From Gammaproteobacteria bacterium (GTDB lineage Bacteria > Pseudomonadota > Gammaproteobacteria > Pseudomonadales > Azotimanducaceae), in the NCBI GenBank assembly GCA_009837725.1, contig VXSY01000110.1, forward strand, positions 84,179 through 144,831: 60,653 bases of DNA. The letters are read 5' to 3'. Below, piece after piece: positions 25,140 to 34,692 of the stretch (position 1 is the stretch's first letter; the number at the start of each line of letters is the position of its first letter). The notes under the pieces were generated by a model. The model had not been told where the DNA came from. It saw only the letters and a program-made list of their open reading frames with translations, and searched no databases. Position numbers and translations under genes: made by a program.

Positions 25140-27044
25140 ATGGAACGTATGGTCATTCGAGCCGCCACAGCGGTAGCGACGCTCATCGCCGCAATTGGCC
25201 TCGGCGACGAGCAGGCGTTGCCGGACGGCGGTGTGTACGACGCTTCCGGCCCCGGCTATCACCACGGCTTCTCGTTCTTTCGCGAACTGCGCTACCCGCC
25301 GCAGTACCAGCATTTCGACTACGTGAATCCTGACGCACCCATCGGCGGCGACCTGGTGCTGCCCGTCGTCGGCACCTTCAACAGCTTCACGCCGTGGATT
25401 CAGAAGGGCATCAACCCGTCCGGCTACGGCTTCGTCGGCGCCGGCATCTTCATCTTCGACCGCATCCTCGAACCAGGCGACGACGATCCTTCCGCCCAAT
25501 ACGCCCGCCTCGGCGAGATGGAGGCAGCGCCCGACTACAGTTGGTTCAAGGTGCGCATCCACCCCAAAGCGCGCTGGCACGATGGCGTGCCGATAACGCC
25601 TGCCGACATCCTCTACACCGTGGAGTTCGTGCGGGAGAACGCCTCCGCCCCTATTCGCACGGGTCTCGCCCACTTCGGCCGCGCCGAGCAGGTGAGCGAG
25701 CGCGAGGCCATGATCTACATCACCGACCCCGCCTTCCGCAATCCCGCCGCCGGCTTGAGCGTGGGGCACCTTCCCATCCTGCCTGCGCACTACTGGGCCG
25801 AACGCGATATCACCAAGACCAGCGTCGAGCCGCCGCTCGGCAGCGGTCCCTACCGGATCACCGAGTTCGAGCTGGGCCGCCGCGTCGTCTATGAGCGCGT
25901 ACCCGACTACTGGGGCTGGGACGTACCCTCCGTGCGCGGCAAGTACAACTTCGGGCGCATCATCTTCGAGTACTTCCGCGACAACACCGTGGCGCGTGAA
26001 GCCGCCAAGAAGGGCATCGTTACCTTCCGCGGCGAGGGCGTCGCCAAGGACTGGGCCACCTCCTACGAGAACTTCCCGCCCCGGGACGACGGCTTCTTCA
26101 TTCGCGAACTTGCCGAACGGCGCAACATTACCGCCATGGCCGCCGCCATCGTCATCAACACCCGCCATGAGCGCTTCCAGGACCGCCGCGTGCGCAAGGC
26201 GTTGCTCTACGCGTACGATTTCGAGTGGATCAACCGCGTGCAGCACTTCGGCTTCTACCGCCGGGTGGATAGCTTCTTCGACAACTCGGAACTGGAGGCC
26301 ACCGGCATTCCCCAGGGCCTAGAGCGCGACCTCCTAATGGAGTTCGAGGATGAATTGCCACCCGAACTCTTCACCACGCCCTTCCAAATCCCGGCCTCCG
26401 ACGGCCTCGGCATGAACCGCGACAACATGCTGAAGGCGCAGGCCCTCTTCGCCGAGGCCGGCTGGCACGTGGTTGACGAGCGCCTCGTCAACGATGAGGG
26501 CGAGCAGTTCGAGTTTGAGTTCCTCGCCCGCAATCCCGCCGAAGAGCGCGCCGCCCTGCCATACATGGCGGCACTGCGCCGGCTCGGCGTGGACGCTAGC
26601 GTGCGCACCGTGGACCCCGCGCAATTCCGTGCCCGCCTGCGCGGATTCGCCTACGACGCCGCCATCAACACGTATTGGGCAACGCCCACGCTCGGCACCT
26701 ACCTCAAGTCGTTCTTCCACTCCTCCGGGGCCGATGCGCCGTTCACCCTGAACTGGGCCGGCATCCAGAGCCCAGCGGTCGATTCCCTCGTCACCCGCGC
26801 CCTCACCACCTACGACCGCGCAGAGCTCTACGCCACCGGCAACGCCCTCGACCGGGTTCTGCTGCACGGCTATTACATGATCCCGACGCAGATCGAGAGC
26901 GGCATGAGGTGGACATACTGGAACCGCTTCGGGCGCCCGGCCAAGTCCTCGCGCTACCGTCACCACTCGTTCCCGGAGACGTGGTGGATCGACCCCGCCA
27001 AGGACGCCGCGGTCGCCGAATACCTGCGCACGCGCGAGGGCTAG
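25140..27044 (+). CDS. YejA-like extracellular solute-binding protein (family 5)
   Basis: Periplasmic substrate-binding component of a peptide/microcin-C-type ABC importer. The 634-residue product begins with a short signal-like segment ('MVIRAATAVATLIAAIGLG'), then SBP_bac_5 features characteristic of the YejA branch: 'YPPQYQHFDYVNPDAPIGGD', 'DDPSAQYARLGEMEAAPDYS', 'HPKARWHDGVPITPADILY' and 'RRVRKALLYAYDFEWINR'. ATG 25140 gives a plausible N-terminus; ATG 25149 is an alternative. No strong ribosome site is visible. yejB-like and yejE-like permease genes follow at 9 and 28 base gaps, supporting one transporter. Confidence 0.88.
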   Translation: MERMVIRAATAVATLIAAIGLGDEQALPDGGVYDASGPGYHHGFSFFRELRYPPQYQHFDYVNPDAPIGGDLVLPVVGTFNSFTPWIQKGINPSGYGFVGAGIFIFDRILEPGDDDPSAQYARLGEMEAAPDYSWFKVRIHPKARWHDGVPITPADILYTVEFVRENASAPIRTGLAHFGRAEQVSEREAMIYITDPAFRNPAAGLSVGHLPILPAHYWAERDITKTSVEPPLGSGPYRITEFELGRRVVYERVPDYWGWDVPSVRGKYNFGRIIFEYFRDNTVAREAAKKGIVTFRGEGVAKDWATSYENFPPRDDGFFIRELAERRNITAMAAAIVINTRHERFQDRRVRKALLYAYDFEWINRVQHFGFYRRVDSFFDNSELEATGIPQGLERDLLMEFEDELPPELFTTPFQIPASDGLGMNRDNMLKAQALFAEAGWHVVDERLVNDEGEQFEFEFLARNPAEERAALPYMAALRRLGVDASVRTVDPAQFRARLRGFAYDAAINTYWATPTLGTYLKSFFHSSGADAPFTLNWAGIQSPAVDSLVTRALTTYDRAELYATGNALDRVLLHGYYMIPTQIESGMRWTYWNRFGRPAKSSRYRHHSFPETWWIDPAKDAAVAEYLRTREG

Positions 27045-27053
27045 GGCAGAACC

Positions 27054-28145
27054 GTGAGCCGCTATGTCCTGCGCCGCCTCTTCCTCATGGTGCCGACTCT
27101 GTTCGGCATCATGGTCATCAACTTCATGATCGTGCAGCTTGCTCCCGGCGGCCCCATCGACCTCATCATCGAGCAGATGATGAGCGGTTCGAGCGGCGCG
27201 CTCTCCACCCGCGGCGCTGGCGCAACGATGGAGATGGGCGGCAGTTCGCTCCTGGATTCCGGCGGGCGCGATCCCGCCACACGCGGGCTGGACCCAGACA
27301 TGCTGGCGGACTTGGAGAAGCAGTTCGGCTTCGACAAGCCCCTGCACGAACGCTTCCTGACCATGATGGGTGGCTACCTGACGCTGGATTTCGGCGAGAG
27401 CTTCTATCAGGACCGGCCGGTGCTTGATCTCTTGCTCGAACGGCTGCCCGTATCCATATCGCTGGGGCTTTGGTCGATGCTGCTCATCTACCTCATCTCC
27501 ATCCCCTTGGGCATCCGCAAGGCAGTGCAGAACGGCACCCGCTTCGACGCCTGGACCAGCGCCGTGATCTTCGTCGGCTACGCCGTGCCGGGATTCCTGT
27601 TCGCGGTGCTGCTCATCATCGTCTTTGCCGGCGGGAGCTACTTCGACTGGTTCCCGCTTCGGGGTCTCGTCAGCGACGACTTCGCCGAGCTTTCCCTCGC
27701 CGGCAAGGTCGGCGACTATTTCTGGCATCTGGCCCTGCCGATCGCGGCCCTTTCCCTCGGCGGCTTCGCGACGCTGACGATGCTCACCAAGAACTCCTTC
27801 CTCGAGGAGATCAGCAAGCAGTTCGTGCTGACGGCACGGGCCAAGGGGCTGACGGAAGGGCGCGTGCTCTACGGCCACGTGTTCCGCAACGCCATGCTGA
27901 TCGTCATCGCCGGCTTCCCGGCGGCGCTCATCGGCATCCTGTTCACCGGTTCCATGCTCATCGAGGTGATCTTCAGCCTCGACGGCATTGGCCTACTCGG
28001 ATTCGAGGCGGTCATCTCCCGCGACTACCCCATCATGTTCGGCACGCTGTTCATCTTCACCATTATTGGCCTCATGCTGCAGCTCGCCGGCGACATCACC
28101 TACACGCTGGTGGACCCGCGCATCGACTTCGAGGCGCGCAACTGA
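27054..28145 (+). CDS. yejB: YejB-like ABC transporter permease
   Basis: Inner-membrane permease of the YejABEF-type peptide importer (BPD_transp_1). The 363-residue product starts 'SRYVLRRLFLMVPTLFGIM', has a long periplasmic loop containing 'QFGFDKPLHERFLTMMGGYL', and carries the EAA coupling motif near 'ARAKGLTEGRVLYGHVFRNA'. The GTG start follows the yejA-like stop by nine bases. The Gly/Ser-rich insert ('MSGSSGALSTRGAG') in the first loop is a known feature of YejB relatives. Confidence 0.9.
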   Translation: MSRYVLRRLFLMVPTLFGIMVINFMIVQLAPGGPIDLIIEQMMSGSSGALSTRGAGATMEMGGSSLLDSGGRDPATRGLDPDMLADLEKQFGFDKPLHERFLTMMGGYLTLDFGESFYQDRPVLDLLLERLPVSISLGLWSMLLIYLISIPLGIRKAVQNGTRFDAWTSAVIFVGYAVPGFLFAVLLIIVFAGGSYFDWFPLRGLVSDDFAELSLAGKVGDYFWHLALPIAALSLGGFATLTMLTKNSFLEEISKQFVLTARAKGLTEGRVLYGHVFRNAMLIVIAGFPAALIGILFTGSMLIEVIFSLDGIGLLGFEAVISRDYPIMFGTLFIFTIIGLMLQLAGDITYTLVDPRIDFEARN

Positions 28146-28173
28146 TGCTGTCGGCAACCGAAGGGCGAGCGGC

Positions 28174-29211
28174 GTGAAGCTGACGCCACTCACGCGACGA
28201 CGCCTCGCGAACTTCCGCTCCAATCGCCGCGGTTACTGGTCCCTTTGGATTTTCCTGGGCCTCTTTGCCTTCTCCTTGGTCTCGGAACTGATCGCCAACG
28301 ACAAGCCCATCGTCATGCGCCACAACGGCGAGCTGTGGGCGCCGGTGATCTTCACCTACACCGAGCAGGAACTTGGCGGCGAGTTCGCCACCGAAGCGAA
28401 GTACGAAGACCCCTACGTGCAGAACCTCATCGCCGCAAGCGGCGGCTGGATGCTGTGGCCACCGATCCGCTTCGCCCACGACACCATCGACTGGTTCACG
28501 CAGGAAGGCGCGCCGGCACCGCCCTCCACCCGACACTGGCTCGGCACCGACGACGGTGCCCGTGACGTGGCCGCGCGCCTGCTCTACGGCTTCCGCCTGT
28601 CGGTGAGCTTTGGCCTCGCGCTGACGGTGGTTGCGTCCGTCATCGGCATCGCCGCCGGCGCCGTGCAAGGCTACTTCGGCGGCAAGGTGGACCTGATCGG
28701 CCAACGGTTGATCGAGATCTGGGCGGGATTGCCTGTGCTGTTCCTGCTCATCATCCTGTCGAGCATGGTGGAGCCGTCCGCGCTCGTGCTGCTCGGTCTC
28801 CTTGTGCTCTTCAGTTGGATGACCCTCGTGTCCGTTGTGCGAGCGGAGTTCCTGCGTGCTCGAAACTTCGACTTCGTTCGCGCCGCCCTCTCCCTAGGCG
28901 TCGGCAACGCCACCATCATGCGCCGCCACGTGCTGCCGAACGCGATGGTGGCGACGCTGACCTACCTGCCCTTCATCCTCAACGGCTCCATCACCACCCT
29001 CACGGCGCTCGATTTCCTCGGCTTCGGCCTGCCCCCCGGCTCTGCTTCCCTGGGCGAACTCCTGGCGCAAGGCAAGGCCAACATCCAAACCCCCTGGCTC
29101 GGCCTGACCGGCTTCGCCACGCTGGCAATCATGCTCACGCTCCTCATCTTCGTCGGCGAAGCCGTCCGAGACGCCTTCGACCCACGCAGAACCGAGGGCG
29201 TCGCTGCCTAA
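28174..29211 (+). CDS. yejE: YejE-like ABC transporter permease
   Basis: Second permease of the YejABEF-type importer, 345 residues. The N-terminus 'RRRLANFRSNRRGYWSLWIF' and the periplasmic 'NDKPIVMRHNGELWAPVIF' are hallmarks of YejE; 'HWLGTDDGARDVAARLLYGF' and the EAA loop 'RAALSLGVGNATIMRRHVLP' complete the family pattern. GTG 28174 has AAGGG eight bases upstream; no ATG is in frame nearby. The expected next gene, the double-domain ATPase yejF, is absent: the adjacent genes run convergently and encode exporters. Confidence 0.9.
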   Translation: MKLTPLTRRRLANFRSNRRGYWSLWIFLGLFAFSLVSELIANDKPIVMRHNGELWAPVIFTYTEQELGGEFATEAKYEDPYVQNLIAASGGWMLWPPIRFAHDTIDWFTQEGAPAPPSTRHWLGTDDGARDVAARLLYGFRLSVSFGLALTVVASVIGIAAGAVQGYFGGKVDLIGQRLIEIWAGLPVLFLLIILSSMVEPSALVLLGLLVLFSWMTLVSVVRAEFLRARNFDFVRAALSLGVGNATIMRRHVLPNAMVATLTYLPFILNGSITTLTALDFLGFGLPPGSASLGELLAQGKANIQTPWLGLTGFATLAIMLTLLIFVGEAVRDAFDPRRTEGVAA

Positions 29212-29227
29212 CGGACGGGCCCAGCGC

Positions 29228-31267
29228 TCAGGGTCCCACGCGAGCGGCGGTCTGTAGCTCCACGAAGTTGCGGTAGTGGCCGCCGGGGCTCACCATCAGT
29301 TCGGCGTGGCTGCCTTGTTCCATTACGCGGCCGTCTTCGAGGAAGACGATCTTGTCTGCGTGAGCGATGGTGGAGAGGCGGTGGGCGATGATGATTACGA
29401 GGCGGTCCTTGGCGGCTTCGTGGAGGGATTGGACCAAGTATTGCTCGGTCTCTGGGTCCAGTGCGGAGGTGGGCTCGTCGAGGATGAGGATGCGGGAGTC
29501 GCGCAGGAGGCCGCGGGCGATGGAGATGCGCTGCTTCTGGCCCACCGAGAGCTTGCTCGCCGCCGCGCCGCCTAGCTTGGTGTTGTAGCCATCCGGCAGT
29601 GCAGCGATGAAGTCGTGGATGCCGGCGGTGCGGGCGGCCGTTTCCACCTCCTCGGCCGTGGCTTCGGGCTTGCCGTAGCGGATGTTGTCGGCGATCGAGT
29701 CGGAGAAGAGCTGCGTCTCCTGGAAGACGTAGGTGACCTGGCTTCGGAGGCTCGCCAAGGTCACGTCGTTCACGCTCTGGCCGTCGATTCGCACTTCTCC
29801 TTCGGTGGCAAGGTGATAGCGCGGGATGAGATAGGCGAGGCTGGTCTTGCCCGATCCCGTGGGGCCGACAAAGGCGACGATCTGGCCCACCTTGGCGTCA
29901 AGGTCCACCCCTTCGAGCGCCCGCCGTCCGTCCGGATAGACGAGCCCGGCGCCCCGTATGGCCACACCGTCCGTGATCTCCGGCAGCGTCCTCGTGCCGA
30001 GATCCGCCTCCGACGGCAGGTCGAGCATGGCGAACACGCGCCTCATGCCAGCCACGTTGTCCTGAAAGCGAATCCACAGGATGCCGAGGGAACGCGCAGG
30101 ACCGATCAGGTAGCCCCAGAAGACGAACATCGCCGCGAAGTCGCCGGGGGTCATCACGCCATCGATGATGAGGTTGATCAGGTAAACGAAAAAGGCGGTC
30201 TGCAAGAGGGCGGTGATGAATTCCCACACCCGCGGAATCAGCATCCACATGAGCGCAACGCCGCGGAAGCGCCGGAAGGACTCCTTGCTGTCGCCGTCGA
30301 AGCGGTTCCGCTCGGTCGCGTTGGCGCCGAGGCCCTGCACCGCCAGCACGTTGTCCATGCCCTCCTCGATCGTGCCCGTGGTGAGCGACCCCGCGGCGCG
30401 TGCCGCCTGGCCCCGGCGCCGCACCGCGGAGGAGAACAGGCTCGTGCCGATCACCACGCCGGCGAAAAGGCTCATCGACAGCCAGAACACCTCCGGCATG
30501 GTGGGATAGGTGGTGAGCAGGGTGATGCCGGCCTGAACATAAAGTAGCGTCGACATGATCGGCGTATGCGTCGTCTCGTAGAAGATCTCCTGCACTTGCG
30601 GTGCGTCGTACATGACGCGGTAGATCGAATCGCCGATGCGCTGCTCTTCAAGCTGGGTCATCGACAGCGCACCGATGCGGCTGAAGAGCTGTGCCCGCAA
30701 CAGGTGGTTGAGCGTCTGGGTCATGCGCGAGTTGACCTTGAACTCGACATAGCCCCAGACTCCCCCGAATACGGCACCGCCGCCGTGGATCTGGTTCTCC
30801 ACTCGTGTCGCGTAGTCGTGGCCTTCGGCCAGTGCCGCCTCCACACCATCGTCGTAGCCCGTGATGTAACGCCCGATCAGGACCACGAGGGAGACGCCAA
30901 GCACGGCCAAGAAGATAAGGATCTCGAAGGGCGACCAACCTTGGACGAAATCGATCACGGGTCGCCAATACGGCGGATAGCCTTGGGCGTCCTCGATTGG
31001 CCGGCCCAATATGACGTGATCCGTTAGCATCTTCGCGGGCCAGGGTAGGAAGCCCAGGGCGATGGCGTAGGCGAATAGCTTGAGCAGGAACTTGGCGAGA
31101 TAGCGCCAGAAGAAGAAGCGGATGTAGCCCATGCTGCGCACGATGATGGCGAACGCCTCGGCGTTGCCGATCCGCGTGCTGGTGTCGAGGCCGCTGGCAC
31201 GAGCATCAAGGTCGCGCAGCGCCTTGCGGCGCCGGTCGCGGCGAGTAGTGATTGCCGATTCCGCCAC
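29228..31267 (-). CDS. ABC exporter half-transporter (ATP-binding/permease)
   Basis: Type IV ABC exporter subunit of 679 residues: six-helix membrane domain (about 40-400) and a nucleotide-binding domain with Walker A 'FVGPTGSGKTSLAYLIPRYH', Q-loop 'VFQETQLFSDSIADNI', signature 'KLSVGQKQRISIARGLL' (Val for the first Gly) and Walker B 'ILILDEPTSALD' with the catalytic Glu. The GTG start lies two bases after the stop of the preceding ABC gene, so the two proteins are probably made together as a heterodimer. Substrate (lipid, drug or peptide) cannot be told. Confidence 0.85.
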   Translation of the reverse strand: MAESAITTRRDRRRKALRDLDARASGLDTSTRIGNAEAFAIIVRSMGYIRFFFWRYLAKFLLKLFAYAIALGFLPWPAKMLTDHVILGRPIEDAQGYPPYWRPVIDFVQGWSPFEILIFLAVLGVSLVVLIGRYITGYDDGVEAALAEGHDYATRVENQIHGGGAVFGGVWGYVEFKVNSRMTQTLNHLLRAQLFSRIGALSMTQLEEQRIGDSIYRVMYDAPQVQEIFYETTHTPIMSTLLYVQAGITLLTTYPTMPEVFWLSMSLFAGVVIGTSLFSSAVRRRGQAARAAGSLTTGTIEEGMDNVLAVQGLGANATERNRFDGDSKESFRRFRGVALMWMLIPRVWEFITALLQTAFFVYLINLIIDGVMTPGDFAAMFVFWGYLIGPARSLGILWIRFQDNVAGMRRVFAMLDLPSEADLGTRTLPEITDGVAIRGAGLVYPDGRRALEGVDLDAKVGQIVAFVGPTGSGKTSLAYLIPRYHLATEGEVRIDGQSVNDVTLASLRSQVTYVFQETQLFSDSIADNIRYGKPEATAEEVETAARTAGIHDFIAALPDGYNTKLGGAAASKLSVGQKQRISIARGLLRDSRILILDEPTSALDPETEQYLVQSLHEAAKDRLVIIIAHRLSTIAHADKIVFLEDGRVMEQGSHAELMVSPGGHYRNFVELQTAARVGP

Positions 31268-31269
31268 GA

Positions 31270-33738
31270 CTACTGGGCCGACCCCGTCGGCAGGGCTCTG
31301 TTGTCGCCAGCACCGGTAAGGGCGGACTCCGCCTCCACGAAACTGCGATAGCGGCCGCCTTCAAGCTGCATGAGCGCGTCGTGGTCGCCACTTTCGACGA
31401 TGCGGCCGCCGTCGAGATAGAGAATGTTGTCGGCGCGGCGGATCGTCGAGATGCGGTGCGTGATCAGGAAGATGGCGCGGCCAGCCTTGCCGTCACCCCC
31501 GCCGGCCCATGTCGCGAGGTTCTGCATCACCCGATGCTCGGTAGCCGCGTCGAGCGCGGCCGTGGGTTCATCGAGGACGAGTATGGGCGTGTCGCGAACC
31601 ACCGCGCGGGCGATGGACAGGCGCTGGCGCTGACCGGTCGAGAGTTTGCCGCCGCGGTCCGAGAGCACCGTGTCGAGGCCGTTCGGCAGGGCATCGACAT
31701 AGTCATCCATGCCAGCGACGTGAATGGCCGTGCGAATCTGCTCCTCCGGTGCATTCGGCGCCACGTAGCGGATGTTGTCGCGCACGGACATGGCGAAGAG
31801 CACGTTTTCCTGCAAGGCGATGGCGATGGCGGCGCGCAGGCTCGCCACCGTAAAGCCACGCACGTCGCGCCCATCGATGCTGACGCGACCGCTATTCGGA
31901 TCGAAAAGGCGCAGAAGCAGCGCCATGAGCGTGCTCTTGCCGGAGCCGGTGGGACCGATGATGGCAGTGACGGAGCCAGGCACGGCGGTGAAGCTGACAT
32001 CGCTCAGCACGGGTCTCGCGGCTTCGTAGGCGAAGCTCACGTTTTCGAATCGGATTTCCTCGCGCATGCCGCCGAAGTCCTGGGCGTCTGGCCGATCCTG
32101 CACATCCGGCTCGATGTCGAGGATGTCGAACACGCGGCGCAGCCCCATGGTGAGGTCCTGAGCCGTCATCCAGTCGCGCAGGAGCTTGCGGATGTCGCCG
32201 CTCGACTCGTGGAACTGATCGCGCGTCCAAGAGAAGCTGGCGAGGTTCCAGACCACGAAGCTGAGGCCGACGAGAGCAAGCAGTTCGATGAACCATGTGG
32301 GCTCGCCCTGATACGCCCACCAAGCCATGAACGAGGTGCCGCCGGCCATGAAGACGGCCGCGACGGTGTACATCACGATGATGACGATGGCGATCAGGTT
32401 CTTCACCCGGAAGGCGGCGTTGAATGCCACCACCGAGTCGTCTTCGACGCGCCGCTGCGCCCGGCCGGCCGTGCCGAAAGCCTTGATGAGCTTGATCGAC
32501 GAGAAGCTCTCCTGAATGGTCGAGGTGACGTCCGAGGTGGCCTCCCGATAGACGAGCGCCCGAACGCGCATCCGCGGCATGGCCCAACCCGCCCACAGCA
32601 GGGCCGGTACGACCAAGACGCCGGCCGCAAGGCCCAGCCACGGATTCAGGATGGTCACCAGCACGACGCAACTGTAGTAGCTCATCATCGCCAGCGTCAT
32701 GCCGATCATGTGGCCAACCACGGCGGTCACCATGGCGCTGTCCTGGTAGATGCGGAAGATCGAGTCGCCAGTACGGTGGTCGCTGTGGTAGCTGAGCGAA
32801 AGCTGGTGCCAGCGGGAGATAAGCGCGAGGCGCAAGTCCTGGTTGATGCGCTGCATGATCCACATGTTGTAGTAGGGGTTGAGCACGGACAGGGGCATTT
32901 GCAGGAGGTACGAGCCGAGCGCGACGTACACGTAGCTCCAGGTCAGTTCGCGACGTTGCTCGTCGGTCAGTTGCTCGATGCTGCCGGCAGCGAGTTCCGG
33001 GAATCCGAGGAGACTAGCCAGGCCCGGTGCCAGTGGCTCGGCCTGTAGCAGGCTTTGGTTCAGAAGGTCGGCCAGGATGAGGCCCACGACGATGGCGATG
33101 CCGCGTTGCAGGAAGTTGATGGCATAGAAATAGACCAGGTGCGCACCGACGCGGGCCCGGAACTGCACTTGGCCGTCCTGCACGCGGAACTGGAGCATCC
33201 AGCCGACGATGCAGGCGATGGTCACCGTTGCTGCGTAGAGGGTGGACGGAAACCCCTCGATGAAGAAGCCGCCGGCGATGTTGGTGAGGATGCAGCCGAG
33301 CAGCACGCCGACGGTGCCCACCATCTGGGAGCGACCTTGCGTGAGCGCCATGAGGAACATGCCGATCACGGTCACAATGACCGGCACGTACAGCAGTCCC
33401 ATAGGCCAAGCGAACGTGCTCGGCATCCACCCGGAAAGCGGCCCTAGCGCCGCAACCGCAGCGACGAGGAACGGTGCATAGCCGAAACGGAAGCCCTCGC
33501 CGCTCACCATGTCGGCGACTTCCGGACGAACCCCTCCGCCCGGGCCCGGATGCCACCAGTGGCCGAGCAACTGCGGCCGGATATACGGCCAAGACCGCAG
33601 CAGCAGCTTCATCACGTCGCGGAAGCCGCTGTCGTCGGAACTCAAGGGGCGGTCGCGTTCAGGCGGGATTACCCCTTCGTTGAACATGGGGAGTGCCCGA
33701 GCGCGCGCCCGGTTGGCCTGGATGTCGGCAGGATTCAC
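31270..33738 (-). CDS. ABC exporter half-transporter with extra N-terminal membrane segment
   Basis: An 822-residue ABC exporter subunit, about 200 longer than usual. Residues about 85-185 hold four additional hydrophobic stretches ('WPMGLLYVPVIVTVIGMFLM', 'TLYAATVTIACIVGWML' among them) before the standard six-helix domain that begins near 'GAHLVYFYAINFLQRGIAIV'. The ATPase domain is complete: Walker A 'IIGPTGSGKSTLMALLLRLF', signature 'KLSTGQRQRLSIARAVV', Walker B 'ILVLDEPTAALD', H-loop 'LITHRIST'. GTG 33738 has AGGA upstream. Paired with the next gene by a two-base gap. The extension may bind a partner or lipid; this is inference. Confidence 0.85.
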   Translation of the reverse strand: MNPADIQANRARARALPMFNEGVIPPERDRPLSSDDSGFRDVMKLLLRSWPYIRPQLLGHWWHPGPGGGVRPEVADMVSGEGFRFGYAPFLVAAVAALGPLSGWMPSTFAWPMGLLYVPVIVTVIGMFLMALTQGRSQMVGTVGVLLGCILTNIAGGFFIEGFPSTLYAATVTIACIVGWMLQFRVQDGQVQFRARVGAHLVYFYAINFLQRGIAIVVGLILADLLNQSLLQAEPLAPGLASLLGFPELAAGSIEQLTDEQRRELTWSYVYVALGSYLLQMPLSVLNPYYNMWIMQRINQDLRLALISRWHQLSLSYHSDHRTGDSIFRIYQDSAMVTAVVGHMIGMTLAMMSYYSCVVLVTILNPWLGLAAGVLVVPALLWAGWAMPRMRVRALVYREATSDVTSTIQESFSSIKLIKAFGTAGRAQRRVEDDSVVAFNAAFRVKNLIAIVIIVMYTVAAVFMAGGTSFMAWWAYQGEPTWFIELLALVGLSFVVWNLASFSWTRDQFHESSGDIRKLLRDWMTAQDLTMGLRRVFDILDIEPDVQDRPDAQDFGGMREEIRFENVSFAYEAARPVLSDVSFTAVPGSVTAIIGPTGSGKSTLMALLLRLFDPNSGRVSIDGRDVRGFTVASLRAAIAIALQENVLFAMSVRDNIRYVAPNAPEEQIRTAIHVAGMDDYVDALPNGLDTVLSDRGGKLSTGQRQRLSIARAVVRDTPILVLDEPTAALDAATEHRVMQNLATWAGGGDGKAGRAIFLITHRISTIRRADNILYLDGGRIVESGDHDALMQLEGGRYRSFVEAESALTGAGDNRALPTGSAQ

Positions 33739-34069
33739 GCGGTTTGTCCTAGGGTGCCGGCGTCGAGAATGGCGGGACGGAAGTCATGCGGCGCGAGTGA
33801 GAAACGGCGATTGCTGGCCCAAAAGCCCGCCAAGCCGCGCCGGCGACAACCCACCTTTCCGTTGCCCTTGCCCTGGACCACGCTACCCCCAAGACACAAG
33901 CTCGCCAACGGGCGAGACAACCCATCCCTTAGCTGAACGTAAACACGCCAGACACGCGCAAGCAAGCGTTTTTTCGGGATTTCGGCAGCCTGCGGCGCGG
34001 TGCGGGTTGCAGGCAAGCCCCGGACGTGTCAGGTTGCGCGCCTTCCTACGCAAGCTGACGGGACAAGCG
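33739..34069. other. Divergent intergenic region, no gene seen
   Basis: About 330 bases between the divergent ABC exporter and GyrI-like genes. It must carry promoters for both strands, but no clear -35/-10 pair stands out. A T6 run at about 33970-33975 follows a short GCAAGCAAGCG stretch; no strong hairpin is evident. Confidence 0.4.
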
Positions 34070-34534
34070 ATGTCGGATGTGCAAATCGAAGAGGTGGAAC
34101 TTGCGGCGCAGCCGGCGATGGTGGTGCGGCGCACGGTGGATGTCATGCGCATGGGCGAGGCTTTCGCCGACATCTTTCCGAGGGTGGCGCAGCACATCAT
34201 CGGTTCGGGCCAAGCGCCCGCAGGAATGCCGTTCGCGCGGTACTTCCACATGGACGGAACCCACTGCCAACTCGCTGCCGGAATGCCGGTGGCCTCAGCG
34301 CTCGCTGGCTCGGACGACATCGAGGCGCATGAGTTGCCAGCCGGGCGAGCGCTCACGGCATTGCACGTCGGCCCTTACGAAGGCGTCGGTGCCGTGTGGC
34401 AGCAAGTGTGGGCACGGGCACGAGAGATGGGCTCCGAAGCCCAATTCGGCGGCTGGGACGTCTACGCCAACGACCCCGGTGAAGTGCCAGAGGAAAAGCT
34501 CGAAACCCGAATCTACCTACCCCTTGGGCGTTGA
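34070..34534 (+). CDS. GyrI-like effector-binding domain protein
   Basis: Stand-alone GyrI/AraC-effector-binding fold of 154 residues: 'VEELAAQPAMVVR'-like N-terminus (here 'VELAAQPAMVVRRTVDVM'), central 'PFARYFHMDG', 'ELPAGRALTALHVGPYEGVG' and the closing 'PEEKLETRIYLPLG'. These are the family's small-molecule-binding landmarks. No DNA-binding domain is attached, so it is not an AraC/MerR regulator; relatives bind hydrophobic ligands or inhibit gyrase. ATG 34070 is chosen from the domain boundary; only a weak GGGACA precedes it. It ends in a repeat-containing convergent junction. Confidence 0.75.
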   Translation: MSDVQIEEVELAAQPAMVVRRTVDVMRMGEAFADIFPRVAQHIIGSGQAPAGMPFARYFHMDGTHCQLAAGMPVASALAGSDDIEAHELPAGRALTALHVGPYEGVGAVWQQVWARAREMGSEAQFGGWDVYANDPGEVPEEKLETRIYLPLGR

Positions 34535-34540
34535 GCCGTC

Positions 34541-34660
34541 TTTGGGGGCGAGACGCCCTCCCCCCCAACGCCCCGCTCCGTTCCATCTGACTCGAAGCGG
34601 AAGGCTCTTTGGAGGCGAGGGCATCTTGCCCTCGTACGCGCCGCTAGGCGCGCGGGTTCG
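34541..34660. repeat. Hairpin repeats in the GyrI/beta-propeller convergent junction
   Basis: GGGGGCGAGACGCCCTCCCC (34544-34563) forms a hairpin, and at about 34612-34655 a GAGGGCATCTTGCCCTC stem-loop is followed by ACGCGCCGCTAGGCGCG. The second block is the same unit as 14499-14541. Confidence 0.65.
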
Positions 34661-34692
34661 TAGAAAGTAGCTTGTGCCCGGTCCAATCGCGT

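Noticed and set aside
24771-26246. 491-codon minus-strand frame across the CoA-transferase start and the binding-protein gene
   Set aside because: Overlaps two well-supported genes and the intergenic REP copy; no family features.
31252-33048. 598-codon plus-strand frame opposite the ABC exporter
   Set aside because: Antisense to a gene with complete ABC motifs; no motif of its own.
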